A stretch of 46,964 bases of DNA from Streptomyces aidingensis (GCF_900112355.1 NZ_FOLM01000018.1:57407-104370); one strand, 5' to 3'; positions 34,193 through 45,926 are shown, counted from the first letter of the stretch. Numbers and translations: made by a program. Notes: generated from the sequence alone by a model not told the origin.

Positions 34193-35062
34193 ATGAGCCC
34201 GGACGGCAGCCGGCCCGGCGACCTGTGGATACGCGATTACGGGCCATGGCGCGGCGGCGGCGGTACACGCCTGCTCTGCTTTCCGCACGCCGGCGGCTCG
34301 GCCACCTTCTACCGCCCGCTTGCCACGCTGCTCGGCGGCGACGACGATCCCGAGGTGCTGGGCGTGCAGTACCCGGGCCGTCAGGACCGGTATGCCGAGC
34401 CGCCGCTGACCGGCATCGGGGAGCTGGCGGACCACATCCTGCCGGAGCTGAAACCGCTGACCGACCGGCCGCTGGTGCTGTTCGGCCACAGCATGGGCGC
34501 GGTCCTCGCCTATGAGACCGCCCGCCGGATGGAGCGGGACACCGGCGTCCCGCCGCTGGGGGTGATCGCCTCCGGCCGCCGCGCCCCCTCGGTGCCGGTG
34601 ACGGAGAACCTCCACCGGCGCGGCGACCGGGCGCTGATCGAGGAGGTGCGCACGCTCAGCGGCACCGCCGACGGGGTGCTGGACGACCCGGAGATGCGCG
34701 AGCTGATCCTGCCGTCGCTGCGCGCCGACTACCGGGCCGTCGAGACCTACCGGCACCTGCCGGGCCGCGAGCTCTCCTGCCCGCTGCTGGTGCTGGCGGG
34801 TTCCGAGGACCCGCGGGCGCCGCTGGACCAGGTCCGGCTCTGGGACCGGCACACCACCGGGTCCTTCGCCCTGCGGGTGCTGCCCGGCGGACACTTCTAC
34901 CTGAGCACCCAGTGGGCGGCCGTGGCCGAGGCGGTCCGCTCCGGCATCGCGGCCTTCCGCGGCCGGGCGGGCGCGGCGCCGGACGGCAGCGGCGCCGGCC
35001 CGCGTCCGGACCCGGCCGCCCCCCGCGGGCCCGGGGGCCGTGGACCGGCCCCCGGGCGGTGA
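34193..35062 (+). CDS. Type II thioesterase
   Basis: 289-residue alpha/beta hydrolase of the kind that clears misprimed carrier proteins in NRPS/PKS pathways. It has LLCFPHAGGSATFY near the N-terminus, the nucleophile elbow GHSMG with Ser100, an acidic residue in LAGSEDPRAP, and the catalytic His in GGHFYLS (His234). The C-terminal 40 residues are a Pro/Gly-rich tail. RBS GGAGGAG precedes the ATG. It could serve the NRPS genes at the left, 23 kb away, or the adenylation operon next door, which has no visible carrier protein. Confidence 0.92.
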   Translation: MSPDGSRPGDLWIRDYGPWRGGGGTRLLCFPHAGGSATFYRPLATLLGGDDDPEVLGVQYPGRQDRYAEPPLTGIGELADHILPELKPLTDRPLVLFGHSMGAVLAYETARRMERDTGVPPLGVIASGRRAPSVPVTENLHRRGDRALIEEVRTLSGTADGVLDDPEMRELILPSLRADYRAVETYRHLPGRELSCPLLVLAGSEDPRAPLDQVRLWDRHTTGSFALRVLPGGHFYLSTQWAAVAEAVRSGIAAFRGRAGAAPDGSGAGPRPDPAAPRGPGGRGPAPGR

Positions 35063-35073
35063 TCAGCAGCGGG

Positions 35074-35949
35074 TCACCAGTAGGCCGCCGCGATGGCGGT
35101 CAGGTCGGCGTCGCCGTGTCCGGCGGCGCCGGCCCGCTGGTATCCGGCGAGTGCGGCGCGGGCCATCGGCGTCTCGGTGGCCAGGTCCTCGGCGAGCGCG
35201 GTCAGATACCTCAGGTCCTTGTCGACCAGCCGGACCGGGAAGTTCGGCGCGAAGTCCTCCGCGGTCATGACCCCGGCGGCGCGTGCGGCGGCCGGGCTGG
35301 TCACCGGCAGGTCGGCGAGGAAACGGACCGATTCGGCCGGGTCGAGGCCGGCCCGGCGGGCGAGCGCGAGGAGTTCCGCCAGCACGGCGACCTGGGTGGC
35401 CAGCGACGCGTTGACGATCAGCTTCAGGGTGGCGGCGGTGCCGTGGTCCCCGACGTGGTGGACGCGTGCCGCACTGCACTCCAGCACGGCGCGGGCGTCC
35501 GCGAGGACCTCCGGACGGCCCCCGGCCAGATGGACCAGCGCCCGCGCCTCGGCCTGCGGCCGGGAGCCGATCATCGGCGCCTCCAGGAAGCGCAGGCCGT
35601 CCAGGGCAGCCGCGGCGGCCAGATTCCGGACCCACCGCGGGGAGAGCGTGCTGGCCTCGACGGCCAGGGTGCCCCGGTGGGCACCGGCCAGCACACCCGT
35701 GTCCCGGTCCAGCCACACCGCCGCGGACGCCTCGTCGTCGCTGACCGCGACGAGCACCACCTCCGCGCGGGACGCCGCCTCCGCGGGCGAGCCGGCCGCG
35801 GAGGCGCCCGCGGCCACCAGGTCCCGCACCGGCTCCGGTGACCGGTTCGCCACCACCACCGGATAACCGCCGGCGCACAGATTCGCCGCCAGGCGGGCGC
35901 CCATCGCACCCAGCCCGATCACGGCGACGGTCGGCAGGGGAACGTTCAC
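35074..35949 (-). CDS. 3-Hydroxyisobutyrate-dehydrogenase-family oxidoreductase
   Basis: 291 residues, NAD(P)-dependent beta-hydroxyacid dehydrogenase fold. The Rossmann motif GLGAMGARLA is at the N-terminus, the substrate-binding FLEAPMIGSRPQAEA near the middle, and the catalytic lysine in LKLIVNASLA. A VDKDLRYL segment follows, as in glyoxylate/succinic semialdehyde and imine-reductase-like members. It overlaps the SDR gene by 4 bp (ATGA) and forms a LysR-SDR-dehydrogenase operon. The substrate is unknown. Confidence 0.88.
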   Translation of the reverse strand: MNVPLPTVAVIGLGAMGARLAANLCAGGYPVVVANRSPEPVRDLVAAGASAAGSPAEAASRAEVVLVAVSDDEASAAVWLDRDTGVLAGAHRGTLAVEASTLSPRWVRNLAAAAALDGLRFLEAPMIGSRPQAEARALVHLAGGRPEVLADARAVLECSAARVHHVGDHGTAATLKLIVNASLATQVAVLAELLALARRAGLDPAESVRFLADLPVTSPAAARAAGVMTAEDFAPNFPVRLVDKDLRYLTALAEDLATETPMARAALAGYQRAGAAGHGDADLTAIAAAYW

Positions 35950-36674
35950 CGGTCCTCCCCGGAGAAGGCCCGCTCGAACCCCTTGGGGTCGCTCCGCCAG
36001 AGCGTGGACATCCGCGCGGAGGTGGGGTCGGGGAAGATCTCGGTGTGCCCGGCGGCGACGCCCGCCACGATCGCCTCCGCCACGATCTCCGGCCTGGTCT
36101 TCGGCCCGTCGAATCCGGCGAGCATGTCGGTGTCGATGCCGCCGGGGTACACGCCGTGCACGCCGATGCCGCGGGCGCGCAGCCCCGGGCGGATGGCCTG
36201 GGTGAAGGAGTGCAGCGCGGCCTTGGAGGCGGCATAGCCGGCCATGGGCGGCGTGCCGGCCAGGGCGAGCAGCGACAGCACATTGACCACGGCCCCGCCC
36301 CCGGCCTTCTCGATGACCGGGACGAAGGCGCGGATGACGTCGACGGTGCCGGTGTAGTTGGTGGCCATCTCCAGCATCAGTTCCTCGCGCCCGGCGGTGA
36401 ACGGGTCGGCGAAGCGGGCCGTGCTCGCGTTGTTCACCAGCAGGGTGACATCGGTGGCCAGCGCGGCGGCGGCGGCGATGTCCGCGGCCGAGGTCAGGTC
36501 CAGCCGGACCGGGACCACCCGTTCGTCGTGCCCGGCCAGGGAGGCGGTGTCCCGGGCCGCCGCGTACACCCGGCGCGCGCCCTGCTCCAGCAGGGCGTCG
36601 ACCAGGGCGCTGCCCAGGCCGCGGTTGGCGCCGGTCACCAGCGCAACAGCGTTCGTCGTGGTTCTGGTTTCCAT
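35946..36674 (-). CDS. Short-chain dehydrogenase/reductase (SDR)
   Basis: 242 residues. Classical SDR motifs: cofactor loop TGANRGLGSA, LLVNNAS, catalytic Ser in VVNVLSLLAL and YxxxK in GYAASKAAL. The PGGIDTDM segment follows. It would reduce or oxidise an alcohol or ketone with NAD(P)H. It sits 25 bp downstream of the LysR gene and overlaps the next dehydrogenase, so the two redox enzymes probably act together. Confidence 0.92.
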   Translation of the reverse strand: METRTTTNAVALVTGANRGLGSALVDALLEQGARRVYAAARDTASLAGHDERVVPVRLDLTSAADIAAAAALATDVTLLVNNASTARFADPFTAGREELMLEMATNYTGTVDVIRAFVPVIEKAGGGAVVNVLSLLALAGTPPMAGYAASKAALHSFTQAIRPGLRARGIGVHGVYPGGIDTDMLAGFDGPKTRPEIVAEAIVAGVAAGHTEIFPDPTSARMSTLWRSDPKGFERAFSGEDR

Positions 36675-36699
36675 GGGGAAACGCTAGAAAGCCCCGCGG

Positions 36700-37662
36700 T
36701 TATCCGTCCAATACGAATTCCTGCTCCTGTGATTTGCCGGTTCGATCACCGGCACAGTCCAGGATGACCTCGCGCAGCAGCGCCGCCCCCGGGTGGTCGC
36801 TGCCCGCCGGGCGGGCCGGGCCGGTGACCAGCCGCGGCGCCGGCCCGGCCAGCGGCCGGAACACCACCCCGGAGCGGGTGAGATGGCGGGCCACCGACCG
36901 CGCCGCGAAGGCCACCCCCAGCCCCGCGGCCACCAGGGCCAGAATGGTCTGCAGCCCGGTGGCCTCGTGGGCGACGCGGGGTGCGAACCCGGCGGCCACG
37001 CAGGCGTCGGTGTAGCGGTCGTAGGTGTGCGGCTCCAGATCCCGCGGGAACAGCACGAAGTCCTCCCCCGACAGGTCGGCGAGCGCGAGCGGGTCCCGGT
37101 CCGCCAGCCGGTGGCCGGCCGGCAGCGCGATGCCGACCGGATCCTCCAGCACCGGCGTGGCCTCCAGCCCGCTGCGCGGATCGACCGGCAGATGCAGCAG
37201 CCCCAGATCGAGCCGGCCGAGCTGGAGCAGCCGCACCTGATCGGCGCTCTTGCGCTCCTCGACCCGCACCTGGAGCGCCGGATGGCGCACCCGCGCCTCG
37301 CGCAGCACCGCGGGCAGCAGGCTGTACAGCGCCGTGCCCACGAACCCGACCCGGACCGTGGCCAGTTCCCCGCGCGCCACCCGGCCGCCGTCGTCCACCA
37401 CCCGGTGTGCCTCGCCCAGCAGCCGGCGGGCGCCGGACAGCAGCACCTCGCCGGCGGGCGTCAGCCGCACCCCGCGGCGATTGCGCGCCAGCACCTGGTA
37501 GCCCAGGGCGTCCTCCAGCGCCTTGACCCGGTAGCTCAGGCCCGGCTGGCTGAGATGCAGCCGGGCCGCCGCCCGGCCGAAGTGCAGCTCCTCGGCGACG
37601 ACCGCGAACAGCCGCAGATCCCCGAGGTCGACCGCAGGTCCCCCGTTGTCGCGTCCCGGCAC
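36700..37662 (-). CDS. LysR-family transcriptional regulator
   Basis: 320 residues. The N-terminal winged helix is typical (DLRLFAVVAEELHFGRAAARLHLSQPGLSYRVKALE), followed by the periplasmic-binding-like effector domain (VRVGFVGTALYSLLPAVLRE). It reads in the same direction as the SDR and dehydrogenase genes with a 25-bp gap, instead of the usual divergent layout, and probably controls that operon. The effector is unknown. Confidence 0.92.
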   Translation of the reverse strand: MPGRDNGGPAVDLGDLRLFAVVAEELHFGRAAARLHLSQPGLSYRVKALEDALGYQVLARNRRGVRLTPAGEVLLSGARRLLGEAHRVVDDGGRVARGELATVRVGFVGTALYSLLPAVLREARVRHPALQVRVEERKSADQVRLLQLGRLDLGLLHLPVDPRSGLEATPVLEDPVGIALPAGHRLADRDPLALADLSGEDFVLFPRDLEPHTYDRYTDACVAAGFAPRVAHEATGLQTILALVAAGLGVAFAARSVARHLTRSGVVFRPLAGPAPRLVTGPARPAGSDHPGAALLREVILDCAGDRTGKSQEQEFVLDG

Positions 37663-37753
37663 CTGGGCCCTCCCGTTGCGCGTGTCCGGCTCTCCCCCAC
37701 AACGTAACCGGCCGCGGCGCGGCCGGCGGACGGGCGGCGTCCGGCCGGGCCGA

Positions 37754-38182
37754 CTACTGCTCGACGGTGCGGGCGGCCGGCCGGTTTCTCACCGGGCGGG
37801 TGTGGATCTTGGCCACACAGGCCGGGACGGCGGCCCCGTCCTCGTGCTCCCGGGCGCGGTAGCTGCTCGGGCTCTCGCCGACAAGCTCGGTGAAGCGCGA
37901 GCTGAACGACCCCAGCGAGGTGCAGCCGACCGCGACGCAGACCTCGGTCACCGTCAGATCGCCGCGCCGCAGCAGTGCCTTGGCCCGCTCGATGCGGCGG
38001 GTCATCAGATAGCTGTACGGCGTCTCGCCGAAGGCGGCGCGGAAACTGCGGGAGAAATGGCCCGCCGACATCAGGGCTTCCCGGGCCAGCGCCGCGACAT
38101 CCAGCGGCTCGGCGTACTCGCGGTCCATCCGGTCGCGCGCCCGGCGCAGCCGGACCAGGTCGCCGAGATCCTGCCGTCCCAC
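37754..38182 (-). CDS. Short AraC-family regulator (DNA-binding domain only)
   Basis: About 142 residues from a GTG at 38182. The protein is essentially the two-helix-turn-helix AraC domain: MSAGHFSRSFRAAFGETPYSYL and VCVAVGCTSLGSFSSRFTELVGESPSSYR. It lacks an effector domain. Longer upstream frames exist but have no family signal. It is divergent from the UvrA-like gene, and such small AraC regulators are commonly found beside these ATPases in Streptomyces. Confidence 0.85.
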   Translation of the reverse strand: MGRQDLGDLVRLRRARDRMDREYAEPLDVAALAREALMSAGHFSRSFRAAFGETPYSYLMTRRIERAKALLRRGDLTVTEVCVAVGCTSLGSFSSRFTELVGESPSSYRAREHEDGAAVPACVAKIHTRPVRNRPAARTVEQ

Positions 38183-38310
38183 CCGGTCAGTCTCGCACGG
38201 CGCCCCGAGGCGGGGCGACCGGACGGCCGGATTTCCGGTCGGATATCCGATCAGATATGGAGAAGCGCCGGTCACAGGCGCGCGCATAGGGTGACCGCTA
38301 CGGCCGCACA

Positions 38311-38340
38311 GGACCGCAGAAGACCGCAGAAGACCGCAAT
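38311..38340. repeat. Tandem GACCGCAGAA-type repeat
   Basis: Three near-perfect 10-bp units with the core GACCGCA in the AraC/UvrA-like intergenic region, about 70 bp before the UvrA-like start. Could be a regulator site or slippage. Confidence 0.6.
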
Positions 38341-38408
38341 CGCAGCCGCGGCGACCGGCGCACCGGCCGGTCCCGGCGGATTCCCGCGACGGATGGAGAC
38401 AACGCACC

Positions 38409-40808
<2,400 letters not shown>

Positions 40809-40847
40809 GGCGGGGCGGCGGTTCACCGTTCCGCGCGCTCCGGCCTC

Positions 40848-40898
40848 TTGACCGGGCCACGCAAACAGGTCTAGACCTAACGGGGAAGGTATAGACCT
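40848..40898 (+). promoter_or_regulatory. Promoter with two DasR-like (dre) sites
   Basis: AGGTCTAGACCT (40867-40878) and AGGTATAGACCT (40887-40898) are 20 bp apart. They resemble the dre/direct repeats of Streptomyces chitinase promoters (TGGTCTAGACCA). TTGACC at 40848 with a 17-bp spacer puts a -10 inside the first site. This fits N-acetylglucosamine-responsive repression of the LPMO gene. Confidence 0.75.
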
Positions 40899-41047
40899 GC
40901 GGGGTCCGGTCGCGCGTTCCGCCGATGCCACGGCACGGCCGGCCGTGTCACCCGCCGGCCGGCCTTGCTCCACATGCTCCACCTCACCCCCCACAACGGG
41001 GCCGTCGGTCCCCGGGGACCGACGGCCCCGGCAGAGAAGGAGTCGGC

Positions 41048-41773
41048 ATGAAACTCGGCACCAGACTGGCCGCCCTCACCGGCGCGGTCGTCGCTCCCCT
41101 CCTGGTCGTGGCGCTGCCCGCCCCCACCGCCGGCGCACACGGCTATGTCTCCTCACCGCCCAGCCGGCAGGCGCAGTGCGCCGCGGGCGTGGTGGACTGC
41201 GGGCAGATCCAGTGGGAGCCCCAGAGCGTCGAAGGGCCCAAGGGGCTGCGCTCGTGCAGCGGCGGCAACGCGCAGTTCGCCGAGCTCGACGACGACGGCA
41301 AGGGCTGGCAGGTCACGCCGGTGGGCAGCACCACCACCTTCACCTGGCACCTGACCGCCCGCCACGCCACCAGCAACTGGCAGTACTTCGCCGGCGGGCG
41401 GCTGGTCGCGCAGTTCGACGACGGCGGCGCACGGCCCGGTGCGACCGTCACCCACCGGGTCGACTTCGGCGGCCTGACGGGACAGCAGAAGGTGCTCGCC
41501 GTCTGGAACATCGCGGACACCGGCAACGCCTTCTACGCCTGCACCGATGTGCGCATCGGCGGCGGAGACAGCGGCGGCGGAGACAGCGGCGGCGGGGACG
41601 GCACCGCCTGCCTGCCCGCGGGCTGGGACGCGGGGACCGTGTACACCGGCGGTGACACCGTCACCTGGGGCGGCCACAACTGGCGGGCCAAGTGGTGGAC
41701 CAGGGGCGAGGAGCCCGGCACCACCGGCCAGTGGGGCGTCTGGGAGGACCTCGGCGCCTGCGCGGACGGCTGA
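41048..41773 (+). CDS. AA10 lytic polysaccharide monooxygenase with CBM5/12
   Basis: 241 residues. The signal peptide ends at Ala30 (PTAGA), giving a mature N-terminal histidine (His31, HGYVSSPPSR), the first ligand of the copper histidine brace. The second is His106 in TARHATSNWQYF, as in CBP21. A Gly/Asp/Ser linker leads to a C-terminal CBM5/12 chitin-binding domain (WDAGTVYTGGDTVTW, NWRAKWWTRGEEPG). It is a secreted copper enzyme that oxidatively cleaves chitin. Upstream dre-like sites support chitin specificity. It is convergent with the xylanase gene through a double hairpin. Confidence 0.94.
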   Translation: MKLGTRLAALTGAVVAPLLVVALPAPTAGAHGYVSSPPSRQAQCAAGVVDCGQIQWEPQSVEGPKGLRSCSGGNAQFAELDDDGKGWQVTPVGSTTTFTWHLTARHATSNWQYFAGGRLVAQFDDGGARPGATVTHRVDFGGLTGQQKVLAVWNIADTGNAFYACTDVRIGGGDSGGGDSGGGDGTACLPAGWDAGTVYTGGDTVTWGGHNWRAKWWTRGEEPGTTGQWGVWEDLGACADG

Positions 41774-41783
41774 CGACGCCCCC

Positions 41784-41846
41784 GCCCGCCCGTGCCATGG
41801 GCCCCGGCCGCCGGGCCGGGGCCCACGCCGCGCCGCACGGGCGGGC
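41784..41846. terminator. Nested bidirectional hairpin
   Basis: Two nested perfect 12-bp stems: inner 41798-41809 with 41814-41825 (4-base loop), and outer 41784-41795 with 41835-41846. It lies between the convergent LPMO and xylanase genes. Confidence 0.85.
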
Positions 41847-41859
41847 CAAGGGGGAGGTC

Positions 41860-42996
41860 TCAGCCCTTGCGGGCGTCCTTGAGCGCGTCCTGGAGCGCGA
41901 AGAAGGCCGGCTTGCGGGTGAAGTCGTCGGTCATGATGGTGGCCGAGCCCTGCCCCTCGAAGAACACCGGCACCCAGGAGTACTTGTCGGTGAAGCCCCA
42001 GACGGTGAAGGAGTTGCAGCTCTCCACCGCCAGGCAGGCGTTCAGCATCCGCACGTAGTAGTCGGCCTGCTGCTGGAGCTGCTCCTCGGTGGGCTCACCG
42101 CTCTCCGGCAGGTCCATCCGCACATCGACCTCGGTGATCGCGGTCTCCAGACCGAGCTCGTCGAACCGGCGCAGGTTCTGCTCCAGATCGCCCGGGAAGC
42201 CGTAGCGGGTGGACAGATGGCCCTGGGTGCTGAACCCGTGCACCGGCACACCGTCGGCGAGCAGCTCCTGGACCAGCGCGTAGTAGGCGTTGCTCTTGGC
42301 GTTGATGCCCTCCACGTTGTAGTCGTTGAAGAAGAGCCGGGCCTCCGGGTCGGCCTCGTGGGCCCAGCGGAAGGCGTCGGCGACGATGCCCGGCCCGAGT
42401 TCGCGGATCCAGATGTTCTGCTCGGTGCGCAGATTGCCCTGGTCGTCGAAGATCTCGTTGGCCACGTCCCACTGCTGGATCCGGCCGGCGTAGTGGCCGA
42501 CCACGGTCTGAATGTGGTCGCGCAGGATGGCGCGCAGCTCCTCGGCGGTGAAGTCGCCCTCCTCCAGCCACGCGGGGTTCTGGTTGTGCCACAGCAGCGT
42601 GTGCCCGCGCACCACCTGGCCGTGGCGCTCGGCGAAGTCCACGATGGCGTCCGCCTCCTCGAAGCGGTAGCGGTCCCGCTCGGGGTGGATGAAGTCCCAC
42701 TTCATCTGGTTCTCCGGGGAGACCGAGCTGAACTGGCGCCCGAGGATCTTCCGGTACTTCCTGTCGTGGGTGAAGGGGTCCGGATAGTCCTGCTCGAGGT
42801 GGTGGCCGCCGCCGGCCGCGGCGGTGCCCACGAAGAAGCCCTCGGGGGCGGCATGGCGCAGCCGGTCGAACTTGGCGTTGGAGTGCGGGGCGGCCCGGTG
42901 GTCGGGGCCCGGGTCGGCGGTCGCCGGGATGGCCGCCAGCGGCAGGGCCAGGGCGGCGGCGGCGAGCGCGAAGGTGGCAACGCGGACGGATCTCAT
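41860..42996 (-). CDS. Secreted GH10 endo-1,4-beta-xylanase
   Basis: 378 residues from the ATG at 42996. A signal peptide (MRSVRVATFALAAAALALPL, cleavage near IPATA) precedes a complete GH10 barrel: NQMKWDFIHPERDRY, GHTLLWHNQNPAW, acid/base Glu181 in WDVANE, RLFFNDYNVE, and nucleophile Glu289 in AITEVDVRM. There is no carbohydrate-binding module. The gene has AAGGG before the start and palindromic operator-like sites directly upstream. It hydrolyses xylan outside the cell. Confidence 0.95.
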   Translation of the reverse strand: MRSVRVATFALAAAALALPLAAIPATADPGPDHRAAPHSNAKFDRLRHAAPEGFFVGTAAAGGGHHLEQDYPDPFTHDRKYRKILGRQFSSVSPENQMKWDFIHPERDRYRFEEADAIVDFAERHGQVVRGHTLLWHNQNPAWLEEGDFTAEELRAILRDHIQTVVGHYAGRIQQWDVANEIFDDQGNLRTEQNIWIRELGPGIVADAFRWAHEADPEARLFFNDYNVEGINAKSNAYYALVQELLADGVPVHGFSTQGHLSTRYGFPGDLEQNLRRFDELGLETAITEVDVRMDLPESGEPTEEQLQQQADYYVRMLNACLAVESCNSFTVWGFTDKYSWVPVFFEGQGSATIMTDDFTRKPAFFALQDALKDARKG

Positions 42997-43020
42997 GGGA
43001 AGCCCTTCTGGCAAAACTGT

Positions 43021-43050
43021 CCCGAAAATTTTCGGAAGATTCCCGAAAGT
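43021..43050 (-). promoter_or_regulatory. Palindromic operator of the xylanase gene
   Basis: CCGAAAATTTTCGG (43022-43035) is a perfect palindrome, overlapped by a second imperfect one (TTCGGAAGATTCCCGAA, 43031-43047). GAAA-TTTC-type sites are known upstream of Streptomyces xylanase genes. They lie about 25-50 bp before the start codon. Confidence 0.6.
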
Positions 43051-43244
43051 CAGGCCACGGACGTTAAGGGTCCCGCGGCCGGGGCGTCAACGGGTGTGCA
43101 GCGGGCAAGTGGAGGATTCTCCTCCGGAGCTGCCCCGCGGCCGGCCCGCACCGGCCGGCCCGCACCGGCCGGCCCGCACCGGCGGGGTCCGCACCGGCGG
43201 CGGAGCGCGGTTGCGGGACACGCCGGGTGCGGGACACTCGTGGC

Positions 43245-45890
43245 ATGCACCACCTCGATCCGCCGGGGTCACCGCGGCAGAGGTTCCCCCCGCGGCCGGA
43301 GAGCGTCGCCTCGGCCCGGCGGTTCGTGGACGCGGTCCTGGCGGCCGGCGCCGGGACCGCCCCGGAGACGGCGGACACCGCCCGGCTGCTGGTCAGCGAA
43401 CTGGTGACCAACGCGGTGCTGCATGCCCGCACGGGGATCGAGGTGTCGGTCCTGGCACACGGCGGCGGAGTGCGGATCGGCGTCGGCGACCACCGGCCCG
43501 GCCGGGTGCTGCTGCCGCTTGAGTGCCCCGCCTACTCCGGAACCGGGCAGGGCCTCACCCTGGTCGCCCGGCTGGCGTCCCGCCACGGCGTCGACACCGG
43601 CGAGGACGCCAAAACGGTCTGGTTCGAGCTGGCGCCGCCCGGACCGCGGCCGGCACCGGGCGGCTGGCGCACCGCCGTACCGCCGCCCGGCTCCCCCCGG
43701 ACGGTGCTGCTGGTCGATGTGCCCGGCGCGCTCTGCACGGAGGACCGGCAGCACCGCGGCGCCCTGCTGCGCGAACTCGCGCTGGCCGCGTCCGCCGGGG
43801 ACACCCTCGGTGTGCCGCCCGGGGAACTGGCCGTCGCCCAGGACACGAACAGCGCCCTCAACGGCTGGGTGGCGGCCGCACAGGGCGAACGGTCCGCCGA
43901 CGCGGACATGCGCTCGCTGCCCCTGGCGGTGCCCGCGGACGCCGCATCGTCCCTGGTCGTCCTGCGCCGGGTGCTCGACCTGGCCGAGGACGCGGCCCGC
44001 GGCGAACGCCTGCTCACCCTGCCGGCCCTGCCGCGCGGCCGGGCCTTCCAGCGGTGGCTGCTCGACGAGATCGTCGCCCAGCTCGCCGGCGGAAATCCCA
44101 CCGCCTGGACCGTGGCCCCGCGCGAGCCGGGCGCCGGTCCCGCGGAACTGGTGCCCTGGGACACCCGCCAGGTGCGGGCCAGCAGGGTCCCCACCATCGC
44201 CGCCGACGAGGCCAACCGCATCATCGCGGTGAACGGGCCCGCCGCCGACCTGCTCGGCTGGCAGGCCGACGAACTCACCGGGCGGCGGCTCACCACGCTC
44301 ATCCCCGAGCATCTGAGAAAACGCCACATCGCGGCGTACAGCTCGCTGTTGCTCACCGGCCGGGCGCGCATCCTGGGCCGCCCGGTGCCGCTTCCGGCAC
44401 TGCACCGGGACGGCAGGCTGGTCCCGGTCCGGCTGACCATCCAGACCCAGGAGACCACCGACGGCCGCACCGTGTTCGTCGCCCAGCTCGCACCGAGGGC
44501 GGCGGCGGTGGCCGGGGCGCCCCGGGCACCGGGCGGCAGCCGGCAGCCCGCCGCGCCCGCACCCGCCGCCGCGGGGGCCGGGCCGGGGACGGGGACCGGG
44601 CCGGGCACCGGGCTGCCGGCGCTGGAGCGGCTGTCCCTGCTGGCCGACACCGGAAACGCGCTGGGCAACACCCCGGACCTGGACGAGGGCCTGCAACAGG
44701 TGGGGCGCATTCTGACCCGGCACCTCGCCGACTGGTGCGCGGTGGACCTGATCGGCGAACACGCCCGGGTGGAGCGGGTCTGCGTCGTGCACCGCCGCCC
44801 CGGCGGGCCGCCTCCCGGGGCACCCGAGACCACGGAGGGGCCGGTCCCCCCGGTCACCGAGGACGCCCGCGGCCCGCTGGCCCGGGTGCTGCGCGGCGCG
44901 GGCCCGCTGCTGCTCACCGGCCTTCCCCCGCTGCCGGACGGACGGCCGCCGAGCCCGCTGGACGCCGACTACCGGGAGCTGTTCCGGCACCTGGGCGCCG
45001 GCAGCGCCGTCGTCGCCCCGCTGCGGGCCCGCCGCGAGGTCCTCGGGGCCCTGACGCTGGCCCGCACCGGCGGCGGGCCGCCGTTCACCGACGACGACGT
45101 GTCGCTGGTGGACGACCTGGTCCGCAGCCTGGCCCTGGGGGTGGACAACGCCCGTCTGTACCAGGAGACCAGAAACATCGCCGAGCGGCTGCAGCGCTCC
45201 CTGCTGCCCGCGCTGCCGCGGGTCGGTCATCTGGAGCTGGCCGCCCGCTACGCCGCCTCCTCCGCCACCGCGCAGGTCGGCGGCGACTGGTACGACAGTT
45301 TTCCGCTGCCCGGCGGGGACACCGCGGTGGTCATCGGGGACGTCAGCGGGCACAACCTCGATGCGGCGATCGCCATGAGCCAGCTCCGCAGCATGCTGCG
45401 CGGCATCGCGGTCGACCGCCGCAGGCCCCCCGGGGCGGTACTGCGCTCCCTGGACCTGGCGAACCACAGCCTGTCCGAAGAGGCGATCGCCACCTGCGTC
45501 TACGGCCGGGTGACCGGACCGCCGGAGGGCCCCTGGCGGCTGGAGCACTCCTCGGCCGGGCATCTGCCGCCACTGCTGACCACCAAGGACGGCGCCACCC
45601 GCTACCTCGACGAGGGCGCCGGCCTGCTGCTCGGCATGGACCCCGCAATGCCGCGCCCCTCGGCCGGCACCGGCCTCCCCGCCCGCTCCACGGTGCTGCT
45701 GTACACCGACGGCCTGATCGAACGCCGGGACGAGCCCCTGGACGGGGCGCTGGCGCGGCTGCGCCGGCACACCGCGGCGCTGGCCCGCGAGCCGCTCGAC
45801 GTGTTCTGCGACGAACTCCTCATCGGGCTGGGCGCGGACAGCACCGACGACATCGCGGTACTCGCCGTCCGCCCCGCACCACCGTCCTGA
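43245..45890 (+). CDS. HATPase / PAS / GAF / SpoIIE-type serine phosphatase
   Basis: About 881 residues. The N-terminal RsbW-like ATPase domain has LLVSELVTNAVLHA and GTGQGLTLVARL. A middle segment of uncertain fold follows (LLVDVPGALCTEDRQ). A PAS domain starts near residue 315 (IIAVNGPAADLLGW), a GAF domain spans about 470-640, and the PP2C/SpoIIE phosphatase domain starts near 650 (GGDWYDSFPLPGGD, VIGDVSGHNLDAA, VLLYTDGLIERRDE). Such proteins sense signals and dephosphorylate anti-anti-sigma factors. The start is uncertain: ATG at 43245 or GTG at 43227, neither with a clear RBS, so it may be leaderless. Confidence 0.88.
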   Translation: MHHLDPPGSPRQRFPPRPESVASARRFVDAVLAAGAGTAPETADTARLLVSELVTNAVLHARTGIEVSVLAHGGGVRIGVGDHRPGRVLLPLECPAYSGTGQGLTLVARLASRHGVDTGEDAKTVWFELAPPGPRPAPGGWRTAVPPPGSPRTVLLVDVPGALCTEDRQHRGALLRELALAASAGDTLGVPPGELAVAQDTNSALNGWVAAAQGERSADADMRSLPLAVPADAASSLVVLRRVLDLAEDAARGERLLTLPALPRGRAFQRWLLDEIVAQLAGGNPTAWTVAPREPGAGPAELVPWDTRQVRASRVPTIAADEANRIIAVNGPAADLLGWQADELTGRRLTTLIPEHLRKRHIAAYSSLLLTGRARILGRPVPLPALHRDGRLVPVRLTIQTQETTDGRTVFVAQLAPRAAAVAGAPRAPGGSRQPAAPAPAAAGAGPGTGTGPGTGLPALERLSLLADTGNALGNTPDLDEGLQQVGRILTRHLADWCAVDLIGEHARVERVCVVHRRPGGPPPGAPETTEGPVPPVTEDARGPLARVLRGAGPLLLTGLPPLPDGRPPSPLDADYRELFRHLGAGSAVVAPLRARREVLGALTLARTGGGPPFTDDDVSLVDDLVRSLALGVDNARLYQETRNIAERLQRSLLPALPRVGHLELAARYAASSATAQVGGDWYDSFPLPGGDTAVVIGDVSGHNLDAAIAMSQLRSMLRGIAVDRRRPPGAVLRSLDLANHSLSEEAIATCVYGRVTGPPEGPWRLEHSSAGHLPPLLTTKDGATRYLDEGAGLLLGMDPAMPRPSAGTGLPARSTVLLYTDGLIERRDEPLDGALARLRRHTAALAREPLDVFCDELLIGLGADSTDDIAVLAVRPAPPS

Positions 45891-45926
45891 CCGGCTGGTC
45901 CGGCGCGGCGGTTCAGGGGCGGCGGT

